From: Suilimivivens sp009774465
GTDB lineage: Bacteria > Bacillota > Clostridia > Lachnospirales > Lachnospiraceae
Length of the DNA: 64,000 nt
Direction of reading: 5' to 3'
Assembly (NCBI GenBank): GCA_947382645.1
Contig: CANDAE010000010.1
Span: 1 to 64,000, forward strand
In this document: positions 41,700-51,005 of the stretch, piece after piece
Layout of the letters: every line of letters begins with the position of its first letter
Position numbering within the stretch: position 1 is the stretch's first letter
Translations under genes and position numbers: made by a program
The notes under the pieces: model-generated
What the model was told of the DNA's origin: nothing
The model's database searches: none
The model's input: the letters and a program-made list of their open reading frames with translations, nothing else

Positions 41700-43130
41700 T
41701 TAATATGCTTTTCCCCAGTATACCATTTTTTTAGCAGGTTTTCCACAATAAACACAAGCTTCTGACAGACACTCCTGATGAAAAGGCATACACCTGCTGC
41801 TGACTCCCATGTTCTCTTTGATCTCTTCCTCGCAGGATCTTTCTCCACACCACATTGCTTTTACAAATCCTGTTTTTTCCGCAAATATTTTCTCGAAGTC
41901 TTCTCTGCATGACGCAGTAAAGGTATGTTCCGCCAGGTGTTTTCTTGCCCGCTCAAGCATATCGGCCTGAATTTGAGTAAGCAGCCTGCTTACGGTTTCC
42001 TCTAACTTTTCCAGTTCCACCTCAATTTTTTCCCTGGTATCGCGTCGGCAGACTACGCACTTGCCGGCTTCCATGTCTTTAGGCCCAATCTCCACACGCA
42101 TGGGGATGCCGCGCATCTCCTGCTCGGAAAATTTCCATCCGGGACTCTTATCAGAATCATCAACCTTTACCCGGAAATTACCCAGTTTGTCACGAAGCTC
42201 GTATGCCTTTTCAAGGACACCTTCTTTCTTTTGCTGGATAGGAATAATCATCACCTGGGTAGGCGCAATTTCAGGAGGAAGTACCAGCCCTGAATCGTCC
42301 CCATGCACCATGATAATCGCCCCGATAATTCTGGTAGACATTCCCCAGGAGGTCTGATGAACATATTTTAACTGATTATCTTTATCTGTAAACTGAATGC
42401 CAAAAGCCTTTGCAAATCCATCTCCAAAATTATGGCTGGTTCCTGACTGCAGTGCTTTACCATCGTGCATCAGAGCTTCTATGGTATAGGTAGCTTCTGC
42501 ACCTGCAAACTTTTCCTTTTCTGTCTTCCGCCCCTTTACCACGGGAATTGCCAGAACTTCCTCGCAGAAATCTGCATAAACATTCAGCATCTGTTCCGTT
42601 CTTTCTTCGGCCTCGTCAGCAGTAGCATGGGCAGTGTGGCCTTCCTGCCATAAAAATTCTCTGGACCGCAGAAAAGGTCTTGTTTCCTTTTCCCAGCGAA
42701 CTACACTGCACCACTGGTTATATACCCTGGGAAGATCGCGGTAAGACTGAATATCTCCTTTATAGAAATCACAAAACAGTGTTTCCGACGTAGGTCTGAC
42801 ACACATTCTTTCCTGCAGAGGATTTAAGCCCCCATGCGTCACCCAAGCTACCTCGGGTGCAAATCCTTCCACATGATCTTTTTCTTTTTGTAAAAGGCTT
42901 TCCGGGATAAACATAGGCATATATACATTTTCAACGCCCACTGCCTTAAATCTTTCATCCAGACGTTTCTGAATATTTTCCCAGATTGCGTACCCTGCCG
43001 GCTTGATTACCATGCAGCCCTTTACATTGGAATAATCAATCAACTCCGCTTTCTTCACCACATCCGTATACCACTTCGCAAAATCTTCGCTCATGGATGT
43101 GATTGCTTCTACTAACTTTTTTTCAGCCAT
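41700..43130 (-). CDS. proS: Prolyl-tRNA synthetase, ProS3 (short) type
   Basis: A 476-residue class II synthetase that charges tRNA-Pro. It is the eukaryote/archaeon-like short type without the editing insertion: after motif 2 (WCSVVRWEKETRPFLRSREFLWQEGHTAHA) it continues directly to motif 3 and the anticodon domain. The C-terminal zinc-type domain has CVVCRRD and CVYCGKPAKKMVYWGKAY and ends in the typical Tyr. AAAGGAG lies before the ATG. No T-box leader is present; the preceding gene ends 22 bases away. Confidence 0.95.
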   Translation of the reverse strand: MAEKKLVEAITSMSEDFAKWYTDVVKKAELIDYSNVKGCMVIKPAGYAIWENIQKRLDERFKAVGVENVYMPMFIPESLLQKEKDHVEGFAPEVAWVTHGGLNPLQERMCVRPTSETLFCDFYKGDIQSYRDLPRVYNQWCSVVRWEKETRPFLRSREFLWQEGHTAHATADEAEERTEQMLNVYADFCEEVLAIPVVKGRKTEKEKFAGAEATYTIEALMHDGKALQSGTSHNFGDGFAKAFGIQFTDKDNQLKYVHQTSWGMSTRIIGAIIMVHGDDSGLVLPPEIAPTQVMIIPIQQKKEGVLEKAYELRDKLGNFRVKVDDSDKSPGWKFSEQEMRGIPMRVEIGPKDMEAGKCVVCRRDTREKIEVELEKLEETVSRLLTQIQADMLERARKHLAEHTFTASCREDFEKIFAEKTGFVKAMWCGERSCEEEIKENMGVSSRCMPFHQECLSEACVYCGKPAKKMVYWGKAY

Positions 43131-43152
43131 CTTTCATTCTCCTTTTTGTAAT

Positions 43153-44634
43153 TTATGCAATCGTCTTTAAGACTTCTACTTCTTCCATTACTTCATCCAA
43201 AAGAAGGCTGACCTTTCTGGTTCCTTCAATCGTACCGTCGGTGAGCTCTCTGGTGTTTTCCGTATTAGCAAGGAGTTCTTCACTAAAGGCACTCAGGCTC
43301 TCAACATACTGAACAATTTCTTTATTACTGTCTTTTATCTGAATCATATGTGAAGATTGTTTTTCCACACTTCCATTTACATCTGCAATGTCCTCACTGA
43401 TCCTTTCAAATGCGGTACGCGTCTGAGTTACAAGCTGTGCCTGCTTCTTATTTAATTCTACCAGACTGCCCACACTCTTTTCCGCCACGTCTGTCTGCCG
43501 GGTAAGTTCATCTAAAATCCCCTTAACCTGCCGGGTTGCATCTTCCGTCTGTGCCGCAAGTTTTTTAATTTCGTCAGCGACTACCGCAAAACCTCTGCCT
43601 GCCTCCCCTGCACGCGCTGCTTCAATACTGGCATTCAATGCCAAAAGCTCTGTCTGGTTGGTAATACTTTCTATCATTTCAAGAATTTCATTTACCTCTT
43701 TCGTCTGACGCATCAGACTTGTCATTGTAGTGCTTACTTCATTGCTGGCTTTTTCACTTTGTTCCGAAGACCTGAGCAGTTCTTCCACATCCCGGTTTCC
43801 TGTCTCTGTGATTTCTCTTGTGTCGGTAAACTTATCCTGAATTTCTTCAACAATTACTCCCATACTGTCCGTAAGGGTTCCAATGTTTTCTGTCATCTGA
43901 AGTTGATTTTGAATGGTACCTGCCAGATCATTGGTTCCGGTAACAATTTCTTCGATTGCAATTTTACTTCTCTCCCCCTGCCTGGACATGTTTTTTGCTT
44001 CCGTACTGATCAGAGAAATCTTTTCAATCAGTTTACCTGTAGTATCTAAAATCTGATTTAAAACAGCTTCTTCCTTTTTCTTATCCTGCTCAATCAAATT
44101 AACCTTGTAATTGTTAACTCTCTCCAATACTTTTGTGGAAAGAATGGATAAACCTGCTACCAGTGCAACCGCTGCCACTTCAATTTCAAAATTCACAATA
44201 TCCAGACTCTCCGCACCGGTTTTAATAAAGGTAAAGGCTATGTACACAAAATTAATAAGAACTGCCACAACACCGCCTTTGATGGCAAACTTACCGTCCT
44301 GATAAAGTGCAATTGCCGCAATCATGGGAAGTATATAGCAAAAAGACAAAATACTTACCGAAGTAAGAAGGACAAATGTATATAAAATCTCATATCCGAA
44401 AAGTCCAAAGTATTTTACCATTTTACTGTTTTTATCTTTTAAATAAACAAGAATCGTAATCATAAGAGGGATCACTAAAAATACACAAAATACCGCTGTA
44501 TATCCCAGCGTCCTGTTTCCCTTGATGAGTTCTATCATATATGCGGCGAAAAGAATTCCGGCAATAATTTCATAGCAGTTTAAAAAACGCTTATTCAAGT
44601 ATTCCATTTCTTGAAAATTCCGACTGTTTTCCAT
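43153..44634 (-). CDS. Methyl-accepting chemotaxis protein, multi-helix sensor
   Basis: About 493 residues. Six hydrophobic helices (about 20-180) form a membrane sensor with no large external domain and no HAMP. A coiled-coil signalling domain follows with the hairpin tip TELLALNASIEAARAGEAGR, which contacts CheA/CheW. It would sense something in the membrane or cytoplasm. The frame is open to 44715; AAAGGAG before the ATGs near 44634 favours the MENSRNF start. It ends 22 bases before proS and starts inside the end of the O-antigen-ligase-like frame's downstream gap, so read-through is possible. No flagellar genes are nearby. Confidence 0.9.
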   Translation of the reverse strand: MENSRNFQEMEYLNKRFLNCYEIIAGILFAAYMIELIKGNRTLGYTAVFCVFLVIPLMITILVYLKDKNSKMVKYFGLFGYEILYTFVLLTSVSILSFCYILPMIAAIALYQDGKFAIKGGVVAVLINFVYIAFTFIKTGAESLDIVNFEIEVAAVALVAGLSILSTKVLERVNNYKVNLIEQDKKKEEAVLNQILDTTGKLIEKISLISTEAKNMSRQGERSKIAIEEIVTGTNDLAGTIQNQLQMTENIGTLTDSMGVIVEEIQDKFTDTREITETGNRDVEELLRSSEQSEKASNEVSTTMTSLMRQTKEVNEILEMIESITNQTELLALNASIEAARAGEAGRGFAVVADEIKKLAAQTEDATRQVKGILDELTRQTDVAEKSVGSLVELNKKQAQLVTQTRTAFERISEDIADVNGSVEKQSSHMIQIKDSNKEIVQYVESLSAFSEELLANTENTRELTDGTIEGTRKVSLLLDEVMEEVEVLKTIA

Positions 44635-44711
44635 ATTTATAACCATACTCCTTTCAAAGTCTCTTTTCAACAAATACTTTTTTACATAATAATGCAAAGT
44701 AAATAAAAAAG

Positions 44712-46253
44712 TCAATCATCCCATCTCCGGGATTCTGCACTTCCCATTCCCATAAGTAAAAACAGGAAAGGCAGATTTAAAACCTGTTCAAAGCTGACCA
44801 TATTATTACTTAAATAACAGATCACGCACACTGCTAAAGCATACAGAATATAGTTATCTGTTCCTTTTTTCATGCACTTCTTTACAAAAGATACCATAAT
44901 TCCCATAAACAGGAATACACCTGAAATTCCTTCATTTATAAGGCAGGTAAGCAATTCATTATGGGCATTGGTCAGCCTGCTGTTCCCAAAGGCCTCTCTT
45001 AATTTTACAGCCATATCCGGCAGAGAATAGACATACACAGAAAAGCAGTCCGCTCCCACTCCTGTAAACTTATGTAAGAAAGGCATTTGCCTGAAGCTGT
45101 CAAAAGCAATTGAAAAAGCGGCTCCCCTGCCATTTCCCCAGCGCTCATTCAGCAAGAAAAAGCTTTTTTGTTCTAGTCCCGGAATCCCTGTAAATGTATT
45201 GAGCCCGGAAATAAGAAGCCACAGCGCCAGCCCTCCCAAAAGCAGCAGCACCATTGCTTTTCTTACTGTTTTCTTTACATGCGCATTCAAAAACAGCTTT
45301 TCTTTTTTCCATGAAAGCATACCGTAAATTAAAATACCAAAAACTCCTGCCGCCAATGTAATATTTGATCCTGTAGCATAAGCGCATAAGTTATTGGTGT
45401 CATAGTTATAGCGATCCGGCATAAACACCCGCATAAGCCTGACTGCCTGTGCGGAAAAGCCCCACAAAAAAATCAGTAAAAAATAATCCCTGAACCATGT
45501 TTCCTTCTCCAGGGAAATCCAAAACAGCATAAAAAACAGTGCTGCAAAGAAAAGAAAAATACTGTCTCCACCCTGGCTTAATCCTGCCATGAAAGAAATT
45601 ATCGTATAAATCCCATAAAACAGTTTCAGATAAATTTTTTTATTTTGAAACAAAAACATGCAGATGCCAACTGGTGCCAGTACTGACAAATATCCACTGA
45701 ACCAGTTAATGTTTCCAAGAGTGGAAATAAACTCCGGCTGACGTATTTCCAGTGGAATCAGATGAATGGAAAATCTGTCCAAAAGCCCTAAAGCAAATAC
45801 AGCTCCCGATACAGCAAAAGCCGTATACCAGACAATCCTGTTTCCATCCCATAATCTGGAAATGAAAAAATAAAAAGCACATAATGTAAGCTTAAGCACA
45901 AGCCCCATGTACCATCCTTCTGTCCCCCACAGGGCTTCCTCTTGAAAATCTGAAAATACATAAGAAATAAAAATCTCTGCGGCATACATTATTACAAACA
46001 GATCCACCGCCGATAATTTATTCCAGTCAATTAAATGCAGCCTGCGTTTCTTTAACCATTGATAAAAACTCTGCAATGCCAGAAAAACACTGATTAATGT
46101 AAAAATACCTGCTGCGGCAAGGGAACTGTATATAAAAAAATGATATTTGGCCTTTCCAATATCCACATACCCCTGCTTCATATAAAAAGGATAAACACCA
46201 AAAATAAGTAATAAGTATGCTGTTGTGAATAATTTCCCTGCTTTCTTAATCAA
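44712..46253 (-). CDS. O-antigen ligase-like membrane protein (Wzy_C)
   Basis: A 513-residue polytopic protein with about 11 helices and the Wzy_C-type external loop. Family marks are FTGVGADCFSVYVYSLPD and NAHNELLTCLINEGISGVFL. In Gram-positives such proteins may attach or polymerise cell-surface glycans; the true substrate is unknown. It starts with TTG behind AAGGTGG. The genes around it (chemoreceptor, AI-2E transporter) do not reveal a pathway and no glycan cluster is present. Confidence 0.85.
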   Translation of the reverse strand: MIKKAGKLFTTAYLLLIFGVYPFYMKQGYVDIGKAKYHFFIYSSLAAAGIFTLISVFLALQSFYQWLKKRRLHLIDWNKLSAVDLFVIMYAAEIFISYVFSDFQEEALWGTEGWYMGLVLKLTLCAFYFFISRLWDGNRIVWYTAFAVSGAVFALGLLDRFSIHLIPLEIRQPEFISTLGNINWFSGYLSVLAPVGICMFLFQNKKIYLKLFYGIYTIISFMAGLSQGGDSIFLFFAALFFMLFWISLEKETWFRDYFLLIFLWGFSAQAVRLMRVFMPDRYNYDTNNLCAYATGSNITLAAGVFGILIYGMLSWKKEKLFLNAHVKKTVRKAMVLLLLGGLALWLLISGLNTFTGIPGLEQKSFFLLNERWGNGRGAAFSIAFDSFRQMPFLHKFTGVGADCFSVYVYSLPDMAVKLREAFGNSRLTNAHNELLTCLINEGISGVFLFMGIMVSFVKKCMKKGTDNYILYALAVCVICYLSNNMVSFEQVLNLPFLFLLMGMGSAESRRWDD

Positions 46254-46326
46254 TCTGCCACCTTCTTTTACTGTTTTTGCAGTAACAGCAATAGTATAAC
46301 AGGGAATCTGCTTTTCTGTAAATATT

Positions 46327-47391
46327 CTATTGTAAACTGTTATTCAAGTATTTGCAGCTTTCACAAATAATCACCAACGACAGTGGGCCTTTAATAATTC
46401 CCCATACGCCAAATAAATGAATTCCTGCAAAAACAGCAAATAAAATGCCTACCGGCCAAACTCCTACCCTCTCTCCTATCAGCTTCGGCTCTAAAAACTC
46501 CCTGACCAGCGCACATACCGCATAAAGGCAGAAGCAGAAAAAAGCCTGCCAGTAATTTCCGCTAATCAGTCGGAAAATTGCCAATGGGAGAAGCATGATT
46601 CCGGTTCCTATAAAAGGAAGCATATCCATAAAGCCTGTTAATATCCCGTATAAGATTCCTCCTTTCATTCCCATAATTGTAAGTGAAACTGCGCATATTC
46701 CGCTAATAATACAAAGAATGATAATCTGCGCCCGGATAAAGGTCCTTACGTAAAAAAGCACCTTTCCGCCTATTTCTCTTAATGCCTTAAAACTCTCCTC
46801 CTTTTTTATTTTTTCCAGATAGCTGTCATAATCTTTCATAATTAGAAGTATAGCGATTATCATTACCACCGTAAAGCTGATGAAACCTACAATATTTCTC
46901 ATATATCCTACAGATTTTCCCATTATCTCCGGTATCACTTTCACCTCAAGGTTTTCAATAAAGATATTGATCTGTTCTACAATGAAATTTTCAATCTGAC
47001 TGCCGTCTACTCCAAACTTTTCTTCCATCATATGACAGCAGTCATTAAGCACAACATAAAATTCCTCCTGATAATCCGGCATTTGCACCGCCAGCGCACT
47101 GCCTCCTGTAATTAGTCCTGAAAGCGCTATCCAGGCTAAAGCTATAATGATCAGACATGCAAAGAACAGGATAATACCTGCTAAAACTGATTTACGAATC
47201 TTTATTTTTTTATTTAATCCCCTTACCAGGGGATTCAAAACTCCCGCCAGAAGAAAAGCAAAAATAAAGGGCGATACAACAGGACTTAAATATTTCATTG
47301 CAAAATAAACTGTAAAAATAACTGCTCCTGTTAATAAATATTTTTTTCCTGTTTCCGATAAATGAATTTTGTCCATAAAAAAATCACCCAT
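46327..47391 (-). CDS. AI-2E family transporter (YtvI/PerM-like)
   Basis: A 354-residue membrane protein with about seven or eight helices. The family marks are SPVVSPFIFAFLLAGVLNPL near the N-terminus and the C-terminal block LPFIGTGIMLLPLAIFRL. Members include TqsA exporters, Na/H antiporters and sporulation YtvI; the substrate cannot be read. The first ATG (47391) lies inside the 3' arm of a hairpin; a second ATG (47376) follows a run of seven T with no ribosome site. Either start could be used, so translation is probably structure-controlled. Confidence 0.85.
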   Translation of the reverse strand: MGDFFMDKIHLSETGKKYLLTGAVIFTVYFAMKYLSPVVSPFIFAFLLAGVLNPLVRGLNKKIKIRKSVLAGIILFFACLIIIALAWIALSGLITGGSALAVQMPDYQEEFYVVLNDCCHMMEEKFGVDGSQIENFIVEQINIFIENLEVKVIPEIMGKSVGYMRNIVGFISFTVVMIIAILLIMKDYDSYLEKIKKEESFKALREIGGKVLFYVRTFIRAQIIILCIISGICAVSLTIMGMKGGILYGILTGFMDMLPFIGTGIMLLPLAIFRLISGNYWQAFFCFCLYAVCALVREFLEPKLIGERVGVWPVGILFAVFAGIHLFGVWGIIKGPLSLVIICESCKYLNNSLQ

Positions 47392-47430
47392 ACCTTAAGC
47401 TTTTCCAAATTTTCTACTGGTAGTATGGGT
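47377..47430 (-). terminator. Terminator-like hairpin over the transporter start
   Basis: On the minus strand ACCCATACTACC (47430-47419) can pair with GGTATGGGT (47394-47386), followed by GA and seven T (47383-47377). The 3' arm holds the ATG at 47391. The structure may end the pseudouridine synthase transcript and also hide the next gene's start. Confidence 0.55.
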
Positions 47431-47469
47431 AATTTCAAATAAATTATGTTAATAATTATTCTAAGGATC

Positions 47470-48210
47470 TTAAAAATTTCTGGTAAAAAAGGGAATAAAA
47501 ATATCTCCTTCCGGCAGCCTTTCAAATGTAATTTTTTTCCTGGATATTGGATGAAAAAATTCAAGCTTATATGCACATAGCGCTACATTACGGCACTTAA
47601 TCTCATAGCTTAAATCCTTCGATTTGTCACTTCCATATTTGTTATCGCCAAGCAGAGGCATGCCCCTGTAAGACATCTGCACTCTGATCTGATGATGCCT
47701 TCCCGTAATCAATTTAATTTCTATCAGAGAAATTTCTTCAGGCTCTGCATTTTCTTCAAGCGCCATTAACGATTTTACCAGTTTATATTCCAAAACAGCC
47801 TTTTGTGCATTGGGAAAATCTTCCTTTACTATCAAAGACAGATTGGACTTTGCATCTTTATATAGAAAATTCTCCAGGCGGCCTTCCCGTACATCAGGCC
47901 TTCCATAGATAACTGCATAATAAAATTTATGCATTTTTCCACTTGTAATCTGTCTGCCAAGTTCAGCCGCTGCCTGTTTTGTTTTGGCAAATACCAGTAT
48001 TCCGGAAACCGGCTGATCAAGCCTGTGCACTACGCCAAGATAAGGCTCCCTTTTTTCTTTAAATTCTGATTTTTTCGCCAGATAATTTTTAAGTTCACTG
48101 ACCATGTCCTGCTGACCGAGTCTTGCTGTCTGCGTGGCAATTCCGGCCGGCTTATAAACCACCAAAATGGCTTCATCTTCATAAATGATATTTTTCTGCA
48201 CCTTAAACAC
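47470..48210 (-). CDS. RluA-family pseudouridine synthase
   Basis: A 246-residue pseudouridine synthase that isomerises uridines in rRNA or tRNA. The catalytic motif is HRLDQPVSGILVFAK with the invariant Asp; YKPAGIATQ, RHHQIRVQM and LGDNKYGS are family motifs. No S4 domain precedes it, so it is the short RluA/RluC-like catalytic form. Its GTG start directly abuts the stop of the response regulator gene (TAG-GTG), so it is probably translated by coupling. Target position is unknown. Confidence 0.92.
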   Translation of the reverse strand: MFKVQKNIIYEDEAILVVYKPAGIATQTARLGQQDMVSELKNYLAKKSEFKEKREPYLGVVHRLDQPVSGILVFAKTKQAAAELGRQITSGKMHKFYYAVIYGRPDVREGRLENFLYKDAKSNLSLIVKEDFPNAQKAVLEYKLVKSLMALEENAEPEEISLIEIKLITGRHHQIRVQMSYRGMPLLGDNKYGSDKSKDLSYEIKCRNVALCAYKLEFFHPISRKKITFERLPEGDIFIPFFTRNF

Positions 48211-48900
48211 CTATACCTTAAAGCGGTATCCTACTCCCCAGATTGTTTCAATATATTGCGGCTTTGCAGAATCATACTCAATTTTTTCACGAATCTTTTT
48301 AATATGCACCGTTACTGTCGCAATATCTCCAATAGAATCCATGTCCCAAATCTCTCTGAACAGTTCTTCCTTGGTATATACATGATTGGGATGTTCCGCT
48401 AAAAAAGTAAGCAAATCAAACTCTTTCCCCGTAAATGCCTTTTCTGCTCCGTCTACGATAACCCTTCTGGCAGTTTTATCAATACGAATTCCGCGTATTT
48501 CAATTACATCATTGCTCTTTTGGTTAGAGCCCACAAGTCTGTCATATCTTGCCATATGAGCTTTTACCCTGGCTACCAGCTCACTGGGGCTAAACGGTTT
48601 GGTCATATAATCGTCAGCGCCAAGCCCTAATCCTCTGATTTTATCGATGTCATCTTTCTTAGCCGATACCATGATAATTGGAATATTTTTTTCTTCACGA
48701 ATGCGTTTACAAATTTCAAATCCATCTAAACCGGGAAGCATCAGATCAAGTACAATCAGATCAAATTCCTCTGCCAGGGCTGTCTGTAGTCCGTCACTGC
48801 CGTCATTTCGAATTACGACTTCAAATCCGCTCAGCTCCAGATAGTCCTTTTCCAGATCTGCAATAGCCTCTTCGTCCTCAATAATTAAAATTCTGCTCAT
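48211..48900 (-). CDS. OmpR-family response regulator
   Basis: A 229-residue regulator: receiver domain with phosphoacceptor D52 (FDLIVLDLMLPGLDG), acidic pair E8-D9-E10, conserved Lys in MTKPFSPSEL, and a C-terminal winged helix (TGKEFDLLTFLAEHPNHVYTKEEL). The frame is open to 48921, but GGAGG six bases before ATG 48900 and the MSRILIIEDE opening set the start. It follows its histidine kinase. Such pairs usually control cell envelope or stress genes; targets are not evident here. Confidence 0.94.
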   Translation of the reverse strand: MSRILIIEDEEAIADLEKDYLELSGFEVVIRNDGSDGLQTALAEEFDLIVLDLMLPGLDGFEICKRIREEKNIPIIMVSAKKDDIDKIRGLGLGADDYMTKPFSPSELVARVKAHMARYDRLVGSNQKSNDVIEIRGIRIDKTARRVIVDGAEKAFTGKEFDLLTFLAEHPNHVYTKEELFREIWDMDSIGDIATVTVHIKKIREKIEYDSAKPQYIETIWGVGYRFKV

Positions 48901-48921
48901 TTCTATTCCTCCAATTTTCAT

Positions 48922-50400
48922 TTATTCCGCTTCCTGATACTTACGTATCACAAAATGCATACAAGTTCCTTCTTCCTCTTTGCTGGTTGCCCATATATAT
49001 CCGCCATGATCTTCCACTATTTTTTTTACAATGGAAAGCCCTATTCCGCTTCCCCCCTGAGAAGAATTTCTGGAAGCATCACTTCTGTAAAACCGCTCAA
49101 ATATTTTAGGCAGATCCTTGGCAGCAATGCCCTTCCCATTGTCTTCAATTTCCACACGTATGGAATCTATTTCATCCAGAATACGAATGTCAATTTCTCC
49201 CTTTTCCTTATGCAGATATTTGACACTGTTTCCAATAATATTGTTAATAACACGCTTTAGCTGTTCCGGATCGGCAATAATAACTGTATCCGGCGCCACC
49301 AGATTTGAATAATTCAGTTCTATATTTTTTGATTCCAGATCCAGGCCTACCTCCTCAATACAGTCCCCAAAATATTCCGAAACATTTATTCTGTGGAAGT
49401 GATAAGGAATACGATTGGAATCAATTCCCGAATATACAGTCAATTCATTGATCAGTCTGTCCATATCGTTTGCTTTATTATATATGGTTCTGATGTACTT
49501 ATCCATCTTTTCCGGTGTATCGGCCACTCCATCCATAATCCCTTCCACATACCCTTTAATTGCAGTGATAGGGGTTTTCAAATCATGAGATATATTACTG
49601 ACCAGTTCCTTGTTCTGCTTTTCTGCAAATATCTTTTCGTCTGTGGATTCCTTCAGCCGAAGCCGCATATCTTCATAATTCCGGTACAGCTCTCCTATTT
49701 CACTGTCGCCCTTATCAGGAAGCATATATTCCAGATTTCCCTCCGCAATATTCTGCATGGCTATGTTTAACTGATTAATAGGTACGAAAACCCCCCGGCT
49801 GATCCAGTTTGTCAGAAACAGACTGGTAAAGATTAAAATAACCATAATAGCAATTGCCATATCAACAAATAATTTTCTTGATAATACGAAATTTGCCCGG
49901 GTTATAATAAAGAAACTGCCCTCGCTCCCGTCCGGAAAATAGAAATCCATCTGGCTTACCAGCTTTTTCATGTCACTGTAATAAAAACTCTGGTCCGGTT
50001 CCTGTCCGATATTTTCCCCCTGAAAATCCGGCAGTTTATCAAAAATCTGACCGGCAGCCAGTTCATTTCCCGTATAATATATTTCATCCTGCTTTCTGAC
50101 AAGAATATAGGATGACTTATCCTCGATGCTTTCATTGATTTGAGAAAGCCGGTCTATGTTCTCCAGCTCATAAGAATCTCCTTCAAGTATTCCCTTCACT
50201 TCAAAAAGAACCCTGTCGGAAATGATTTTTGACGCCAACGTGGGATCAATCAGTAAATTGTAATCACTGTTGCGCAGTCCATATTCCTCCTGGCCTTTCG
50301 TAAGGTACCCGCCAATACACAAAAAAGCCGTACATGCAAGCACCAGCGGCAAAAGAATGATTGTTAGAAACGTAACAATCAGTCTGGTTTTAAATTTCAT
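48922..50400 (-). CDS. Sensor histidine kinase
   Basis: About 492 residues. One helix at about 5-28, an extracellular sensor (about 30-170), a second helix (about 175-198), HAMP (about 200-250), dimerisation domain with NISHDLKTPITAIKGY, and the ATPase domain with NNIIGNSVKYL, DNGKGIAAKDLPKIFERFYR and GGSGIGLSIV. The frame starts at 50439, but the likely -10 at 50444-50449 leaves no leader for it, so I use ATG 50400 behind AAGG. The kinase precedes the regulator, the reverse of the more common order. Confidence 0.93.
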   Translation of the reverse strand: MKFKTRLIVTFLTIILLPLVLACTAFLCIGGYLTKGQEEYGLRNSDYNLLIDPTLASKIISDRVLFEVKGILEGDSYELENIDRLSQINESIEDKSSYILVRKQDEIYYTGNELAAGQIFDKLPDFQGENIGQEPDQSFYYSDMKKLVSQMDFYFPDGSEGSFFIITRANFVLSRKLFVDMAIAIMVILIFTSLFLTNWISRGVFVPINQLNIAMQNIAEGNLEYMLPDKGDSEIGELYRNYEDMRLRLKESTDEKIFAEKQNKELVSNISHDLKTPITAIKGYVEGIMDGVADTPEKMDKYIRTIYNKANDMDRLINELTVYSGIDSNRIPYHFHRINVSEYFGDCIEEVGLDLESKNIELNYSNLVAPDTVIIADPEQLKRVINNIIGNSVKYLHKEKGEIDIRILDEIDSIRVEIEDNGKGIAAKDLPKIFERFYRSDASRNSSQGGSGIGLSIVKKIVEDHGGYIWATSKEEEGTCMHFVIRKYQEAE

Positions 50401-50443
50401 TCCATCCTTATCTCCATATCCGTATTTAAATACTTTCATATCG

Positions 50444-50449
50444 ATTATA
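50444..50449 (-). promoter_or_regulatory. -10 box before the histidine kinase
   Basis: A consensus TATAAT preceded by TATGC on the minus strand (extended -10-like). No good -35 is seen. It places the transcript start near 50437 and decides against ATG 50439. Confidence 0.55.
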
Positions 50450-50524
50450 GCATATAGAATGAAAAGCTGGTTATTAAAGAATACGTGAAACTATAAAAAA
50501 TTTATAAATTGTAAGTAATACATA

Positions 50525-50571
50525 TTGACAGTTAAAAAAATTTCTGTATAATTGAAAACAGTAATTATTAC
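50525..50571 (+). promoter_or_regulatory. Promoter and probable PerR operator
   Basis: TTGACA (50525-50530) and TATAAT (50547-50552) at 16-bp spacing. A GTAAT-T-ATTAC dyad (50561-50571) covers the start region; it resembles the AT-rich Fur/PerR box. Autoregulation by the downstream repressor, released by peroxide, is the natural reading. Confidence 0.7.
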
Positions 50572-50594
50572 TATTATACCAGAAAGGAACTTTT

Positions 50595-50981
50595 ATGAAT
50601 CTGAAGCACAGTAAACAGCGCGATTCCATTAAAGAATTTCTGGCCGCCAGGAAAGATCATCCTACTGCAGATGTGGTATACATGAATGTCCGCCAGTCTT
50701 TCCCAAATATCAGTCTGGGAACCGTATATCGGAATTTGACATTATTGGCCGATATTGGAGAAATAGCCCGCCTTAGGGTAGGTGACGGGGTAGATCACTT
50801 CGATTATGATACCTCGCCTCATTACCATTTTGTATGTTCCGAATGCGGGAGCGTTACCGATTTAAATTTACCGGTTGCGGACCAAATAACCAGAGACGTT
50901 CAGGAGACCTTTGATGGTGAAATAAAAGGGCAGGTGACCTACTTTTATGGCCGCTGTAGTAATTGTATTCCCAAAAATTAA
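50595..50981 (+). CDS. perR: Fur-family repressor, PerR-like
   Basis: A 128-residue Fur-family regulator. The winged helix includes PNISLGTVYRNLTLLADIGE. The metal centre lies in HFDYDTSPHYHFVC; two C-x2-C pairs (CSEC, CSNC) make the structural zinc site. The neighbours are reverse rubrerythrin and rubredoxin, which reduce peroxide in anaerobes, so this is more likely the peroxide sensor PerR than the iron sensor Fur. AAAGGA is before the ATG. It starts a three-gene unit with its own promoter. Confidence 0.85.
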   Translation: MNLKHSKQRDSIKEFLAARKDHPTADVVYMNVRQSFPNISLGTVYRNLTLLADIGEIARLRVGDGVDHFDYDTSPHYHFVCSECGSVTDLNLPVADQITRDVQETFDGEIKGQVTYFYGRCSNCIPKN

Positions 50982-51005
50982 TATAAAGAAAAGGAGATAA
51001 GTATT

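Noticed and set aside
43131..43152. T-box leader for proS
   Set aside because: Only 22 bases separate proS from the upstream chemoreceptor gene, so there is no room for one.
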